Assembly (NCBI RefSeq): GCF_018991925.1 | Contig: NW_024735226.1 | Coordinates: 1-64,000, forward strand | Origin: Homarus americanus | Taxonomy: Eukaryota; Arthropoda; Malacostraca; Decapoda; Nephropidae | Direction of reading: 5' to 3' | Length of the DNA stretch: 64,000 nucleotides | Part shown: piece after piece, positions 48,431 to 62,540 of the stretch | Numbering within the stretch: position 1 is the stretch's first letter | How the letters are laid out: each line of letters opens with the position of its first letter | Notes under the pieces: generated by a model | What the model saw: the letters and a program-made list of their open reading frames with translations, nothing else | Told to the model about the DNA's origin: nothing | The model's database searches: none | Program-made: the position numbers and the translations under genes

Positions 48431-51400
48431 GGCGTTGCTGCTTTCATTCTTATTGCCCCTGCCGCCGTTAATGGCCCGTAAGGCGTTGCCGCCCTCATTC
48501 TTATCGCCCCCTGCCGCCGTTAATTGCCCGTAGGCAATTGCTCCACCACTCATTCTTATTGCCTTCCTGCCGCCATTAATCGCCCGTAAGGCGATTGCCG
48601 CCACTCATTCTTATCGCCCCCTACCGCCGTTAATCGCCTGTAAGGCGGTACCCCTATTCTTATCGCCCCCTGCTGCCGTTAATCGCCCGTGAAATTGCCG
48701 CCACTCATTCATATCGCCCGCCTGCTGCCGTTAATCCGCGTAAGCGTGCGCTACCACTCACTCTTATTGCCCCCCTGCCACCGTTATCGGCCGTAAAGAC
48801 GTGCTGCAACTCATTCTTATGCCCCTTTCGCCGTTAATCGCCCGCAAAACGGTACCGCCACTCATTCTTATCGCCCTGCTGCGTTAATTGCCCGTAAGCG
48901 GGCCGCCCACTCATTTCTTGCCCCTTGCGTTAATCGCCCGTAAAGCGTTGGCGCCACTATTCTTATTGCTCCTGCGCCGTTAATTGCCGTGGCGGAAGCG
49001 CCACTCATTCTTATCGCCCCCTGCGTTAATAAGCCCGCAGGTGCCACTCATTCTTCAGCCTTTTCGCCCGTAAGGCCATTGCCGCCATTCATTCTTTGCC
49101 ACCTCCTGCTGTTAATCGCCGGTAAAGCGTTGCCTCCCTCATTCTTATTGCCCTACGCGTTAATCGCCCGTAAGCGTTGCCGCCACTCATTCCTATTGCC
49201 CCCCTGCCACCTTTATTCGCCCGTAAAACGTTGCCGCCACTCATTCTTATTGCCCCCTTGCCGACGTTAATCGTCCGTAAGGCGCATTGCGCCACTCATT
49301 CTCATTGCCCCCCTGCTGCCGTTAATCACCCGTAAGGCGTTGCCGGCACTCATTCTGTGCCCCTCTGCCGCCGTTAATCGCCAGGCGATTGCGCCACTCA
49401 TTCTTATTGCCCCCTGCGTCGTTAATCGCCCGTGAGGTGATTGCCACCACTCATTCTAATTGCCCTCTGCGTTTAATCGCCAGAGCGATTGCCGCCACAT
49501 TCTTATTGCCGTCGTTAATCGCCGTAGGTGATTGCCACCACTCATTCTAATTGCCCCCTGGCCGTTAAACCGGTAAGCGATTGCAGCCCTCGTATTATCG
49601 CCCTCCTGCTGCCGTTAATTCCCGTAAGGCAGCCGCCACTCATTCTTATCGCCCCCTGCTGCCGTTAATCGCCCGTAAAGTGATTGCCGCCACTCATTCT
49701 TATTGCCCCTGCCGCGTTATCGCCCGTGAAGCAATTGCCGCCACTCATTCTTATTGCCCCCTGCCGCCATTAATCGCCAAGGCGATGCTGCAACTTCATT
49801 CTTATTGCCCCCTACCGCGTTAATCGCGCAGGTGATTGCCGCCACTCATTCTTGCCCCCCTGCGCAGTTAATTGCCCGTAAAACCAGTGCCACTCATTCT
49901 TATTGCCTTCCTGCCGCCATTAATCGGCCGTAAGCGTTGCCGCCACTCATTCTTATCGCCCCCTACCGCCGTTAAGTAACCCGGCGGGATTGCCGCCACT
50001 CATTCTTATTGCCCCCTGCCGCCGTGTCGCCCGTAGCGTTGCGCCACTCATCGCCCTCTGCGTTAATCGCCCACCGAGCAGTAGCCCACTCATTCTTATT
50101 GCCCCCTGCGCCATTAATCGCCCGTAGGCGGTGCTGGCTTCATTCTTATTGCCCCCTGCCGCCGTTAATCGCCCGCAAAGGCGATGCGCCCTCATTCTTA
50201 TCGCCCTCTGCGCGTTAATTGTCCGTAAAGGCAGTACTGCACCACTCATTCTTATTGCCTTCCTGCGCCGTATCCGCGCGTAAGGCGTTGCCGCCACTCA
50301 TTCTTATCGCCCCTACGCCGTTAATCGCCTGTAAGGCGTTGCCCCATTCTTTATCGCCCCCTGCCGCCGTTAATCGCCCGTGAAGTTGCGCCACTCATTC
50401 ATATCCCCCCTGCTGCGTTAATCGGCCGTGAGCTGGTGCTGCCACTCACTCTTATCGCCCCCCTGCCACCGATTATCGGCGTGAGCGGTGCTGCCTTTCA
50501 TTCTTATTGCCCCCTGCCGCCGTTATCGCCCGCAAAGGCGATTGCGCCCACTCATTCTTATCGCCCCGCGTTAATCGCCTGTAAGCGTGCGCTACTCATT
50601 CTTATCGCCCCCTGCGCTGCGTTAATGGCCCGTAAAGCTATTGCCTACTCATTCTTGTGCCCCTCTGCCTGGTTTCACCCGTAAGGCGATTGCGCCACTC
50701 ATTCTTATTGCCACCTACGTTAATGCGCCCGTAAGGCGTTGCCACCACTCATTCTTATTGCCCACCTGCCGCCGTTAATCGCTGCAAAGGCAGTACGCCA
50801 CTCATTCCCTATTGCCCCCCTGCGCCTTTGTTCGCCCGTGAGGCCACTCATTCTTGGCCCCTTGCTCGCGTTAATAGCCTTTCGGCGTTGCGCTTCTCAT
50901 TCTTATTCACCTGCGCCCATTAATCGCCGTAAAGGCTTCGCCACTCATTCTTGTGCCCCTCTGCCGCCATTATCGCCCGTAAAAGGCAATTCGCCACTCA
51001 TTCTCATTGCCCCCTGCCGGCGTTAATCGCCCGTGAGCGATTGCCGCCACTCATTCTTATCGCCGCCTGCACGCTGTTAATCGCCCATAAGCGGTTACGC
51101 CTCATTCTTATCGCCCCCCTGCCGCCGTTAATCGCCTGTGGGCAATTGCTACCACTCATTCTTATTGCCCCTCTACCGTCGTTAATCGCCCGTAAGCGTT
51201 GCCCACTCATTCTTATCGCCCCTTCGCGTTAATAAGCCGCCAAAGGCGGTTGCGCCACTCATTCTTATTGCTCTCTGCCACCGTTTGTCGCCCGTAAAGC
51301 GATTGCCGCTTCATTCTTATTGCCCCCCTGCTGCCGTCGTTAATCGCCGTAATGCGATTGCCACCACTCATTCTAATTGCCCCCTGCGCCTTCAGCGCCA

Positions 51401-51703
51401 TGCGATTGCCGCCCCACCTTGTTGCTCTCCTGCACGCCGTTAATCGCCAGTTGAAGCGATTGCAGCCACTCATTATTACCGCCCCCTGCCGCCGTTAATC
51501 GCCTGTAAGGCGATTGCCACTCATTCTGTCGCCCCCTTCGCCGTTAATCGCCCGCAAAGGCGGTTGCCGCCACTACATTCTTATTGCTCTCTGCGCCATT
51601 AATCGCCCGTAAGCGTTGCTCAACTTTCATTCTTATTGCCCCCTGCGCCGTTAATCGCTCAAAGGCATTGCCGCCACTCATTCTTATCGCCCCCTGCGCC
51701 GTT

Positions 51704-51722
51704 AATTGCCCGTAAGGCAATT
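51704..51722. repeat. Variant dyad with paired arm changes
   Basis: The left arm AATTGCC (51704-51710) and right arm GGCAATT (51716-51722) are perfect reverse complements. Each differs from the consensus arm by one CpG-type transition at the paired position. A similar case lies at 48522-48539 with a 4-nt spacer. Confidence 0.7.
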
Positions 51723-54700
51723 GCTGCCCATATTCTTATTGCCTTCCTGCCGCCATTAATCGCCCGTAAGGCGTTGCCGCCTCTCATTCTTATCGCCCTG
51801 CCGTTAATCGCCCGTGGCGATTGCCGCCACTCATTCTTATTGCCCCCTGCCTGCCGTTAATCGCCCGTGAGCGTTGCCGCCACTCGTACTATTACTGCCG
51901 GCATTCGCCGCATAGGCGATTACCGCCACTCATTCTTATTGCCACCTTGCTGGGCGTTAATCGCCCGTAGGCGGTGCCTGCTCATTCTCATTGCCCCCTG
52001 CTGCCGTTAATCACCCGTAGGGCGTTGCGCCACTCATTCTTATTGCCCTCTGCCGCCGTTAATCGCCCGTGGCGTTGCCGCCACTCATTCTTATTGCCCC
52101 CCTGCCTGCGCCGGTAATCCCGAGTAAGGCGATTGCAGCCACTCATTATTATCGCCCTCCTGCCGCCGTTAATTGCCCGTAGGCTAAAGCCGCCACTCAT
52201 TCTTATCGCCCCCTGCCGCCGTTTAATCGCCCCGTGGCGATTGCCGCTCATTCTTGTGCCCCCACGTTGTCTCCCGTAAAGCGGTACGCCACTCATTATA
52301 TTGCCCCCTGCATTAATCGCCCGTAAGGCGTTGCTGCTGCTTTCATTCTTATCGCCCCCCTGCCGCCGTTAATTGCCCGTAATCAGTTGCCCACTCATTC
52401 TTATTGCCACCCTGCTGCTGTGTCGCCTTACCGGCGTTACACCACCATTCTTATTGCCCACCTGCGCTGTTAATCGCCCGTAAGGCGATTGCGCCCTCAT
52501 TCCTATTGCCCCCCCTGCTCCTTTATTCGCCGTGGTGCCTCCACTCATTCTTGTTGCCCCTCTGCATGCGTTAATCGCCCGTAAGCGGTGCCGCCACTCA
52601 TTCTTATTGCCCCCTGCTGTTGTTAATCGCCCGTGAAGCGATGCCACCCTCATTCTAATGCCCCTGCCGCCGTTAATCGCCGTATGCGATTGCCTGCACT
52701 CATTCTTATTGCTCTCCTGCGCCGTTAATCGGTTAAAGGCGTTACGCTCCACTCATTATTATCGCCCCCTGCCGCCGTTAATCGCCGTAAGCGATTGCCG
52801 CCACTATTTCCTTTGCCCCCCTGCCGCCGTTAATCGCTTTCGTGGCGTTACGCCACTCATTCTTATCGCCCCCTGCACGCAATTGCCCGTAAAACCTGCT
52901 ACCACTCATTCTTATTGCCTTCTGCCGCCATTAATCGCCGTAAGGCGTTGCCGCCACTTGTTCTTATGGCCCCCCTGCCCAATCGCCCTAGGCGTTGCAG
53001 CCACTTCATTCTTATTGCCCCCCTGCCGCCGTTAATCGCCCGTGGGCGATTGCGCCACTCATTCTTATTGCCCCTTTCGCCGTTGTCGCCCTGTGCGGCG
53101 ATTACCGCCTCTCATTCTTATTGCCCCTCTGCGTCGTTAATCGCCCGTAAGGCGTTGCTTACTCGTGCTTTCGCCCCTTCGCCGTTAATCGCCCGTAAGG
53201 GCGGTTACGCCACTCATTCTTATTGCTCCTCTACGCTTTTATCGCCCGTAAAGCGATTGTCGCCACTCATTCTTATTGCCCCCTGCTGTCGTTAATCCCC
53301 GTAAAGCGTTGCTCACTCATTCTTTGCTCTCCTGCCGCCGTTAATCGCGGTGGGTAATTACCTTCATATTATCGCCCCCTGCCGCCGTTAATCACCTGTA
53401 AGGCGATTGCTACCACTCATTCTTATTGCCTCTGCGTCGTTAGTCGCCCGTGAGGCATTGCCCCCACATTCTTATCGCGCCCCTTCCGCCGTTAATCGCC
53501 CATAAGGCGTTAACGCCTCATTCTTGTGCTCCTCTGCATGGTTTCGCCGTAAAAGCGTTGCGCCACTCATTCTTATTGCTCCTCTGCCGCCGTTAATCGC
53601 CCGTATGGCGCTTGCCACCACTCATTCTTATTGCTCCCCTGCCGTCGTTAATCTTCCGTAGGCGTTGCCACCACATTTCTAATTGCCCCCTTCGCCTTTA
53701 TGCGTCGTAAGCGTTGCCGCTACTCATTTCCTTGTTGCTCTCCTGCTCGCCGTTAATCGCCAGTTGAGGCGATTGCAGCCACTCATTATTATCGCCCCTG
53801 CGCCGTTAATCGCCTGTAAGACGGTTGCTGCCACTCATTCTTGTTGCCTCTCTTGGTGGTTAATAGCGTGGCGTTTGCCCCACTCATTCTTATAGCCTTT
53901 CTTCGCCGTTAATCGCCGCCGGCGGTGCGCCCTTTCTTATTGTGCTCCCATGCGCCGTTAATCGCCGTGGCGGTTGCACCACTCATTCTTGTGCTCTCTG
54001 CGCCGTTATCGCCGTAGCGTTGCGCCACTCATCTTATTGTCTCGCTGCCGCCGTTACTCGCCCGTGAGCTGGCCCGCCACTCGTTCTTATCGCCCCCTGC
54101 CGCGTTGTCGCCGTGGGCGTTGCAGCCACTAATTGTATAGCCCTGCGCCGTTAATCTTGCCGTGGGCGTTGCGGATAATTGTAGTGCCCCCTGCGCCGTT
54201 GTCGCCTGTAGACGATTGCCACCACTCATTCTTGTTGCCCTCTGCCGCCGTTTGTCGCCCGTGGGCATTGCCTAACTCATTCTTGTTGCCTCCTGCGTGG
54301 TTAATAGCCGTAAGGCGTTGCATCGCTAATTCTGTTGCCCCTGTCGTTTTCGCCCGCAAGGCGTTGCCACTCATGCTTATTGCTCTCTGCCGCCGTGTAA
54401 TCGCCAGTTGGGCGTTGAGGCCACTGTAAATATCGCCCCCTACTGTTGTTAATTGCGTAAGGCGGAAGCCGCCACTCATTCTTATCTTGCCGCGGCCGTT
54501 AATCGCCCGTAGGCGATTTTTTCGCCACTCATTCTTATTGCCCCCCCGCGATTAATTGCCGTGGGCGAAGCCACCACTCATTTCTATGCTTCCCCTGCCC
54601 CGTTAATCGCCTGTAAGGCGTTGCCGCCACTCATTCTTATTGCCCTCTCTGCGTCGTTAATCGCCCGTAAGGCGATTGCCCACTCATTCTTATCGCCCCC

Positions 54701-55693
54701 TTCCGCCGTTAATGCCCGCAAGGCGTTGCCGCCACTCATTCTTATTGCTCCTCTACCGCCGTTTGTCGCCGTAAGGAGTGTCGCCACTCATTCTTATTGC
54801 CCCCCTGCTGTCGTTAATCCCCCGTGAAGCGTTCCCGCCACTCATTCTTATTGCTCTCCTGCCGCCTTGTCGCCAGTGGCGATTGCCTTCATTATTATCG
54901 CCCCCCTGCACGCCGTTAATCACCTGTAAAGGCGATTTTTGCCACTCATTCTTATTGCCCTCTGCCGTCGTTGTCGCCGTAAGGCGATTGCCGCCACTCA
55001 TTCTTATTCGCCCCCCTTCGCCGTTAATTCGCCCGTAAGGCGATTGCCGCCACTCATTCTTATTGCCCTCTGCCGCCGTTGTGTCGCCCGTAAAGCGATG
55101 CCGCCACCATTCTTTTGCTCCTCTGCAGCCGTTAATCGCCCGTAGCGCGATTGCCTGCTCATTCTATTGCTCCTGCCGCCGTTAATCGCCCGTAAAGCGT
55201 TGCCTGCTCATTCTTATTGCCCCCTTCCGCCTTGTCGCCCGTAAGGCATTGCCTTACTCATTCTTATTGCTCTCCGCCGTTAATCGCCAGTTGGGCGTGC
55301 AGCCACTCATTATTATCGCCCCCCTGCCGCCGTTAATCGCCTGTAGACGTTGCTACCACTCATTCTTATTGCCCTCTGCGTGGTTTCGCCCGTAAAGGCG
55401 TTTGCTACTCATTCTTATCGCCCCCTTCGCCGTTAATCGCCCGTAAGGCGATTGCGCCGCTCATTCTTGTTCTCCCCCTTACGCGTTATCGCCCGTGGCG
55501 TTGCCGCCACTCATTCTTATTGCTCCTCTGCCGCCGTTAATCGCCCGTAAGCGATTGCCGCCACTCATTCTTATCCTGCGCCTGCGTTAATCGCCCGTAA
55601 GGCTATTGCCGCCACTCATTCTTATCGCCCCCTGCCGCCGTTAATCGCCCGTAAGGCGTTGCCGCCTCATTCTTATCGCCCCCTGCCGCCGTT

Positions 55694-55712
55694 AATCGCC
55701 CGTAAGGCGATT
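55694..55712. repeat. Exemplar of the monomer's internal dyad (7-bp stem, 5-nt loop)
   Basis: The left arm AATCGCC (55694-55700), spacer CGTAA (55701-55705) and right arm GGCGATT (55706-55712) form a perfect inverted repeat. It belongs to the consensus monomer and is therefore present hundreds of times, often with one arm damaged. It could form a small hairpin or be a symmetric protein-binding site. No function is shown by sequence alone. Confidence 0.9.
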
Positions 55713-58700
55713 GCCGCAATCATTCTTATTGCCCCCCTGCCGCCGTTAATCGCCCGTAAGGCGATTGCCACCACTCATTCTTATTGCCCTCTGCCGCCGT
55801 TTATCGCCCGTAGAGCGTTGCCGGCTTCATTCTTGTTGCCCCCTGCCGTCGTTAATCGCCCGTAAGGCGTTGCCACCACTCATTCTTATTGCCCCCTGTC
55901 GCTAATCAGCCGTAAGGCGATTGCCTTTCCCTTGTCTCTCCTGCCGTTAATTCGCCAGTTAGGCGGTGCGACCCTGTATCGCCCCCTGCCGTTAATCGCC
56001 CGTGGCGAGCCGCCACCATTCTTATTGCCCCTTGCTGCCGTTAATCGCCCGTGGGCGTTGCCGCCCTTTCATTCTTATTGCCCCCCTGCCGCCGTTAATC
56101 GCCCGTAAGGCGGTAGCCTGCTCATTTTTATCGCCCCTGCCGCCGTTAATCGCCGTAAGGCGTTGCCGCCACTCATTCTTATTGCCCACCTGCCGCCGTT
56201 AATAGCCCGTAAGCGGTGCCGCCACTCATTCTTATTTTCCCTGCCGCCATTATTCGCCCGTAAGGCGATTGCCTACTCATTCTTATTGCCACCCTGCTGC
56301 GCCGTTAATCGCCGGTAAGGCGGTGCCACCTTCATTCTTATCGCCCCCTGCCGCCGTTAATCGCCCGTAAGGCGATTGCCGCCATCATTCTTATTGCCCC
56401 CCCTGCCGCCGTTAATCGCCGTAAGGCGATTGCTGCCACTCATTCTGTGCCCCTTGCCGCTTTAATCGCCGTAAGGCGATTGCCGCCACTCATTCTTATT
56501 GCCCCCCTTGCTGCCGTTAATCGCCCGTGAGGCGATTGCGCCACTCATTCTTATTGCCCTCTGCCGTCGTTAATCGCCCGTAAGGCGGTGCCGCCACTCA
56601 TTCTTATTGCCTTCCGCCGTTGTTTCGCCCGTGTAAGGCGATTGCGCCACTCATTCTTATTGCTTGCCGTGCGTTAATCTTCCGTAAGGCGATTGCCGCC
56701 ACTCATTCTTATTGCCCCCTGCGCGTTAATCGCCCGTGTGTTGCCGCCACTCATTCTTATTGCGCTCTGCCGCCGTTGTCGCCGTAAGGCGTTGCCGCCA
56801 CTCATTCTTGCCCCCCCTTCCGTCGTTATCACCTGTAAGGCGATTGCCACCACTCATTCTAATTGCCCCCTGCCGCCGTTAATCGCCCGTGAAGGCGATG
56901 CTGCCACTCATTCTTATTGCTCTCCTGCGCCGTTAATCGCCAGTAAGGCGGTGCAGCCAATAATTCTTATCGCCCCCTACGCCGTTAATTGCCCGCTTAA
57001 GCGAAAGCCGCCTCATTCTTATCACCCCCTGCCGCCGTTAATCGCCCGTAAGGCGTTGCCGTTACTCATTCTTATTGCCCCTGCCGCCGTTAATCGCCCG
57101 TAAGGTGATTGCGCACTCATTCTTATCGCTCCCCCTACGCCGTTAATCGCCCGTGAGGCGATTGCCACCACTCATTCTTATTGCCCTCTGCGCGTTAATC
57201 ACCCGTAAGCGTTGCCGCTCGCACATTCTTATCGCCCTTACCGCTGTTAATCGCCCGTAAGGGAATTGCCGCCACTCATTCTTATTGCCCCCTGCTGCCG
57301 TTAATCGCCCGTATTAAGAACTATTACGCCACTCTTATCGCCCCCACTGCGTTAATCGCCCGTAAAGCGTTGCCGCCACTCATTCTTATCGCCCTTTGCC
57401 TGCAGTTAATCTCCCATAAGAGCGATTGCCGCCACTCATTCTTATCGCCCCTTTGCCACAGTTTCTCCGTAAGGCGATTGCCACCACTCATTCTTATTGC
57501 CTCCCTGCCGTTAATTGCCCGTAAGGCGAGCGGCCACTCATTCGTGTCGTCCCCATGCGCGCCGTTAATCGCCCGTGAGGCGGTTGCCTCCACTCATTCT
57601 TATTGCCCTCTCTGCGCCGTTAATCACCGTAATGCGTTGCCGCCACTCATTCTTATCGCCCCACACGCTGTTATCGCCGTAAAGCGTTGCGCCATCATTC
57701 TTGCCCCCTACGCCGTTACTCGCCCGCAAAGCTATGCCGCCACTCATTCTTTCGCCCCCACTGCGCCGTTAATCGCCCGAATGCGTTGCCGCCACTCATT
57801 CTTATTCCCCCTGCCGCCGTTAATCGCCCGTAAAGCGTTGCCGCCACTATTCTTATCGCCCTTTGCCGTTAATCTCCCGTAAGGCGTGCCACCACCTCAT
57901 TCGTATCGTCCCCATGCCGCCGTTGTCGCCCGTGGCGGTGCCACTACTCATTCTTATTGCCCCCTTACGCCGTTAATCGCCCGTAAGGCGATTGCCGCCA
58001 CTTTCATTCTTATCCGCCCCGGCGCTGTTAATCGCCCGTAAGGCGTTGCTGCCCCATTCTTATTGCTCTCCTGCGCTGTTAATCGCCAGTAAAGCGATTG
58101 CAGCCACTCGTGTTTTGCCCCCTGCGTCGTTAATTGCCCGTAGGCGAAAAGCCATTCATTAATATCGTCCCCCATGCCGCCGTTAATCGCCCGTAAGGCG
58201 TTACCCTGCTCATTCTTATTGCTCCCCCTGCCGCCGTTAATCGCCCGTAAAGTGATTGCCGCCATATTCTTATTGCCCTTCTGCCGCCGTTTCGCCGTAG
58301 GCGGTTGCTCCCCGCATTCTTATCGCCCCTTACCGCCGTTAATCGCCCGCAAACGGTGCCCACCACTCATTCTTATTGCCTCTGCGCGTCCTTAACCGCC
58401 CGTGGTGATTGCCACCACTCATTCTTATTGCCCTCTGCGTGGTTAATCGCCGTGGCGTTGCCTCCTCATTCTTATCGCCCCCAGCGCTGTTAATCGCCCA
58501 TGGATTGCCGCCACTCATTATTCCCCTGCCGTTAATTGCCCGTGAGCGGTACGCCACTTCATTCTTATCGCCCTCTGCGCCGTTAATCTCCCGCAGGCGA
58601 TTGCCTACTCATTCTTGTGCCTCCTGCCTGTTATCGCCCGTAAGGCGTTGCCGCCTCATTCTTAGCCCTTGCCGCACGTTGTCCGTAAAGGCAGTACCGC

Positions 58701-61700
58701 CACTCATTCTTATTGCCTTCCTGCGTCATTAATCGCCCGCAAAGGCGTTGCCGCCCTCATTATTATTGCCCCCTGCGCTGTCGCCGTAAGCGATTGGGTT
58801 TTCATTCTTATTGCCCTCTGCCGCCGTGTCGCCCGTAAGGTGATTGCCGCCACTCATTCTTATCGCCCTCTGCCGCCGTTAATCCCCGTAAGGCGTTGCC
58901 GCAATCATTCTTATTGCCCCTGCCACGTTAATCGCCCGTAAAGGCAATTGCCGCCCACTCATTCTTATTGCCTTCCTGCGTCATTAATCGCCCGCCAAGG
59001 CGTTGCCGCCACTCATTCATATCGCCCCCTGCTGCCGTTAATGTCGCCCGTAGGCGAGCCGCCACTCATTCGTATCACCCCATGCCGCCGTTAATCGCCT
59101 GTAAAGGCGTTGCGTTCATTCTTATTGCCCCTTACCGCGTTAATCGCCCGTAGGTGATTGCACTTTCATTCTTATTGCCCTCTGCGCCGTTAATCGCCCG
59201 CAAGGCGTGCGCCGCTCATTCTTATGCTTCCCTACCGCCGTTAATCGCCCGTAAGGCGTTGCCACCTTCATTCTTATTGCCCCTCTGCGCCGTTAATCAC
59301 CCGTAAGGCGTTGCCGCCACTCATTCTTATGGCCCCCAGCCGCTGTTAATCGCCCGTGAGGGTGCTGCCACTCATTCTAATTGCCCCTGCCGCCTTTGTC
59401 GCCCGTAAGGCGATTGCCGCACTCATTCTTATTGCCCCCTGACCCGTTAATCGCCCGTAAGGCGATTGCCGCCACTCACTCTTATCGCCCCCTGCGCCAT
59501 TAATCGCCCGTAATAAGATTGCGCCACTCATTCTCGCCCCCTACGCGTTAATCGCCTGTAAGCGGTGCCTTCTCATTCTTATCGCCCTCCTGCGCCGTTA
59601 ATCGCCGTAAGAGGTACACCACTCATTCATCTCTCGCCCCCTGCTGCCGTTAATCGGCCGCAAAGCGTGCAGCCACATTGCTTATCGCCCCCCTGCGCCG
59701 TTAATCGCCATTGAGGCAAAAAGCCGCCACTCATTCGTATCACCCCATACGCCGTTAATCGCCTGTAAGGCGGTGCCGTCTCATTCTTATTGCCCTCTGC
59801 GCCGTTAATCGCCCGCAGGCGTTGCCGCCCTTCTTATCGCCCCCTACCGCCGTTAATCGTCCGTAGGCGTTGCCACCCTCATTCTTGTGCCCTCTGCGCC
59901 GTTAATCACCCGTAAGGCGTTGCCGACTCATTCTTATCGCCCCCAGCAGCTTTATCGCCCGTGAAGTTGCGCCACTCATTCTAATTGCCCCCTGCGCGTT
60001 TAATCGCCCGTAAGGCTGTTGCCGCCACTCATTCTTATCCGCCCCCACTGCCGCGTTAATCGCCCGTAAGGCGTTGGCACCACTCACTCTTATCGCCCCT
60101 GCCGCCATTAATCGCCGTAATAAGATTGCCGCCACTCATTCTTGCCTCCCTGCCACCGTTAATTGCACGTGGCAGGCCGCCACTCACTCTTATCGCCCCT
60201 GCCGCCATTAATCGCCCGTGAAAGCGTTGCCCTACTCATTCTTATCCCCCCTGCCGTTAATCGCCCGTAAAGGTGCGCCACTCATTCTAATTGCCTGCGC
60301 CTTTAATCGCCCGTGAGCTATTACCGCCACTCATTCTTATGCCCCCACTGCGCCGTTAATCGTCCGTATGGCGTTGCCGCCCTTCTCTTATCGCCCCCTG
60401 CCGCCATTAATCGCGTAATAAGATTGCCGCCACTCATTCTTATTGCCTCCCTGCCACCGTTAATTGCTCTAAGGCAACCGCCACTCATTCATCATCATCT
60501 GCCTTTCGCCCGTAAAACGTTGCCACCATTCTTATTGCCCCCTGCGCGTTAATCGCCGTAAGTGATAGCCGCCACTCATTCTTATTGCCCCTCTGCCGCC
60601 GTTAAAAGCCCGTAAGGCGTTGCTGCCACTCATTCTTATCGCCCCCTTACTGTTAATCGCCCGCAAGGGTGCCACCCATTCTTGGCCCTCTCTGCGCGGT
60701 TAATCGCCCGTAAAGGCGTTGCGCCCATTCTTATCGGCCCCCGGCGCTGTTAATCGCCCGTGGGCGTTGCCCTCATTCTTATTGCTCTCCTGCGCCGTTA
60801 ATCGCCAGTAAAGCGGTTGCAGCCACTCATTATTATCGCCCCCTGCGTCGTTATTGCCGTAGGCAAAGCCGCCCCATTCGTATCGTCCATGCGCCGTTAA
60901 TCGCCGTGGGTGATTACCGCCACTCATTCTTGTGCCCCTCTGCGCCGTTAATCGCCCGCAAGGCGGTTGCCAACCTCTTCTTGCCCCTCTGCCGCCGTTA
61001 ATCGCCCGTGGCCGTTACATCACTCATTCTTAGCCGCCCCCAGCGCTGTTAGTAGCCGCCAAAGGTTGCAGCCACTCATTATTTGCCCCTGCGCTTTTAA
61101 TCGCCCGTAAGGCGGTTGCCATTCTCATTCTTATTGCTCCCTGCCGCGTTAGTCGCCGTAACGCGTTGCACGCCACTCATTCTTATTCCCCCCTGCGCCG
61201 TTAATTGCCGTGAGCGTTGCGCCACTCATTCTTATTGCCCCATGCGCCGTTAATCGCCGTAAGCGGTGCCGCCACTCATTCTATTGCTTTACCGCGCGTT
61301 TCGCCCGCCAAAGCGATTGCCGCCACTCATTCTTATTGCCCCCTACCACAGTTAATCTCCCGTAAGGCAGTTGCGCCTCATTCGTATTGCCTTCCTGCCG
61401 CCGTTAATGGCCTGTCAAGGCGGTTGCATACTCATTCTTATCGCTCCTGCCGCCGTTAATCGCCGTAAGGAGATTGCGCCACTCATTCTTATCGCCCCCC
61501 TGTTTGCGTTAATGCCGCCAAGACGTGCTGCCCTCGCTCCTTCCTTGTCACCGTTTATCGCCCGTAGTGATTGCAGACTCATTCTTATCGCCCCCTGCCG
61601 CGTTATTCGCCCGTAGGCGTTGCGCCACTCATTCTTGTCCCCTGCCGCCGTGTCGCCCGTATGGCGGTTGCCGCATAATTCTTATTGCCCCCCTGCGCGT

Positions 61701-62129
61701 TAATCGCCCGCGAAGCGTGCCGCCACTCATTCTTATCGCCCCCCCTGCGTTGTTATTTGCACTTAGGCGGGTAAACCGCTCATTCTTATTGCCTTCCTGC
61801 CGCCGTTAATCGCCCGAATAGCGATTGCCGCCACTCATTCTTATCGCCCCCCTGCGGGGTTGTCGCCGGGCGATAGCCGCCTCATTCTTATCGCCTCTTC
61901 TGCCGCCGTTAATCTCCCGTAAGGCGGTGCCACCACTCATTCTTATTGCCTCCCTGCCGTTAATCGCCCGTAAGCGTTGCGCCACTCATTCTTATTGCCC
62001 CCCTGCGCCGTTAATCGCCGTGGCGATTGCCGCCACTCATTCTTATTGCCTTCCTGCGTCATTTCGCCCGTTGAAGCGTTGCCGCTACTCATTCTTATCG
62101 TCCTCCTGCCCGTTAATCGCCCGTAGAAG

Positions 62130-62540
62130 GTACGCCACTCATTCATATCGCCCCCTGCTGCCGTTAATCGGCCGCCAGAGCGTTGCTGCCACTCACTCTT
62201 ATCGCCCCCTTGTCACCGTTTATCGCCCGTAAGGTGATTCGCCACTCATTCTTATCGCCCCCTGCCGCCGTTAATCGCCCGTAAGGCGTTGCCGCCACTC
62301 ATTCTTATTGTCCCCCTGCCGCCAATGCGCCCGTGAGCGTTGCCGATAATTCTTATTGCTGCGCGTTAATCGCCCGCCAAGGCGTTGCCTCCACTCATTC
62401 TTATCGCCCCCTGCGTTGTTAATTGCCGTAAGAGCGTTGGATCCGCTCATTCTTATTGCCTTCCTGAAACCATTAATCGCCGAATGGCGATTGCCGCCAC
62501 TCATTCTTATCGCCCCTGCCGCCGTTAATTCGCCGTAGCG
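62130..62540. repeat. ~1.2-kb multimer, copy 1
   Basis: Ordered landmarks: CTGCTGCCGTTAATCGGCC, CACTCACTCTTATCGCC, TTGTCACCGTTTATCGCCC, GCGTTGTTAATTGCCG (62414) and CCTTCCTGAAACCATTAATC. The series repeats at about 63345-63740 with an offset of about 1.21 kb. Confidence 0.75.

Larger units (their letters stand above)
48430..57300. repeat. Satellite domain D, right part
   Basis: TATTGCC and TATTGCTC monomers dominate. CGCCAGTTG with GCAGCCACTCATTATTATC recurs near 51449, 53760 and 55280 at irregular multiples of the monomer, with more diverged forms near 54404 and 55949. Exact 54-bp periods are visible at 55685, 55739 and 55793. Monomers with a CTGCTGCC..ATCGGCC variant at about 48710 and 50405 also occur in domain E and near the left end. 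No gene is seen. Confidence 0.88.

Noticed and set aside
55685..55792. Monomer as a multiple of a smaller 18-bp repeat
   Set aside because: TTAATCGCCC and TTATCGCCCC occur once each per monomer and GCCGCC twice, but their spacing is unequal (about 35 and 19 bp) and the three 18-bp thirds do not align convincingly.
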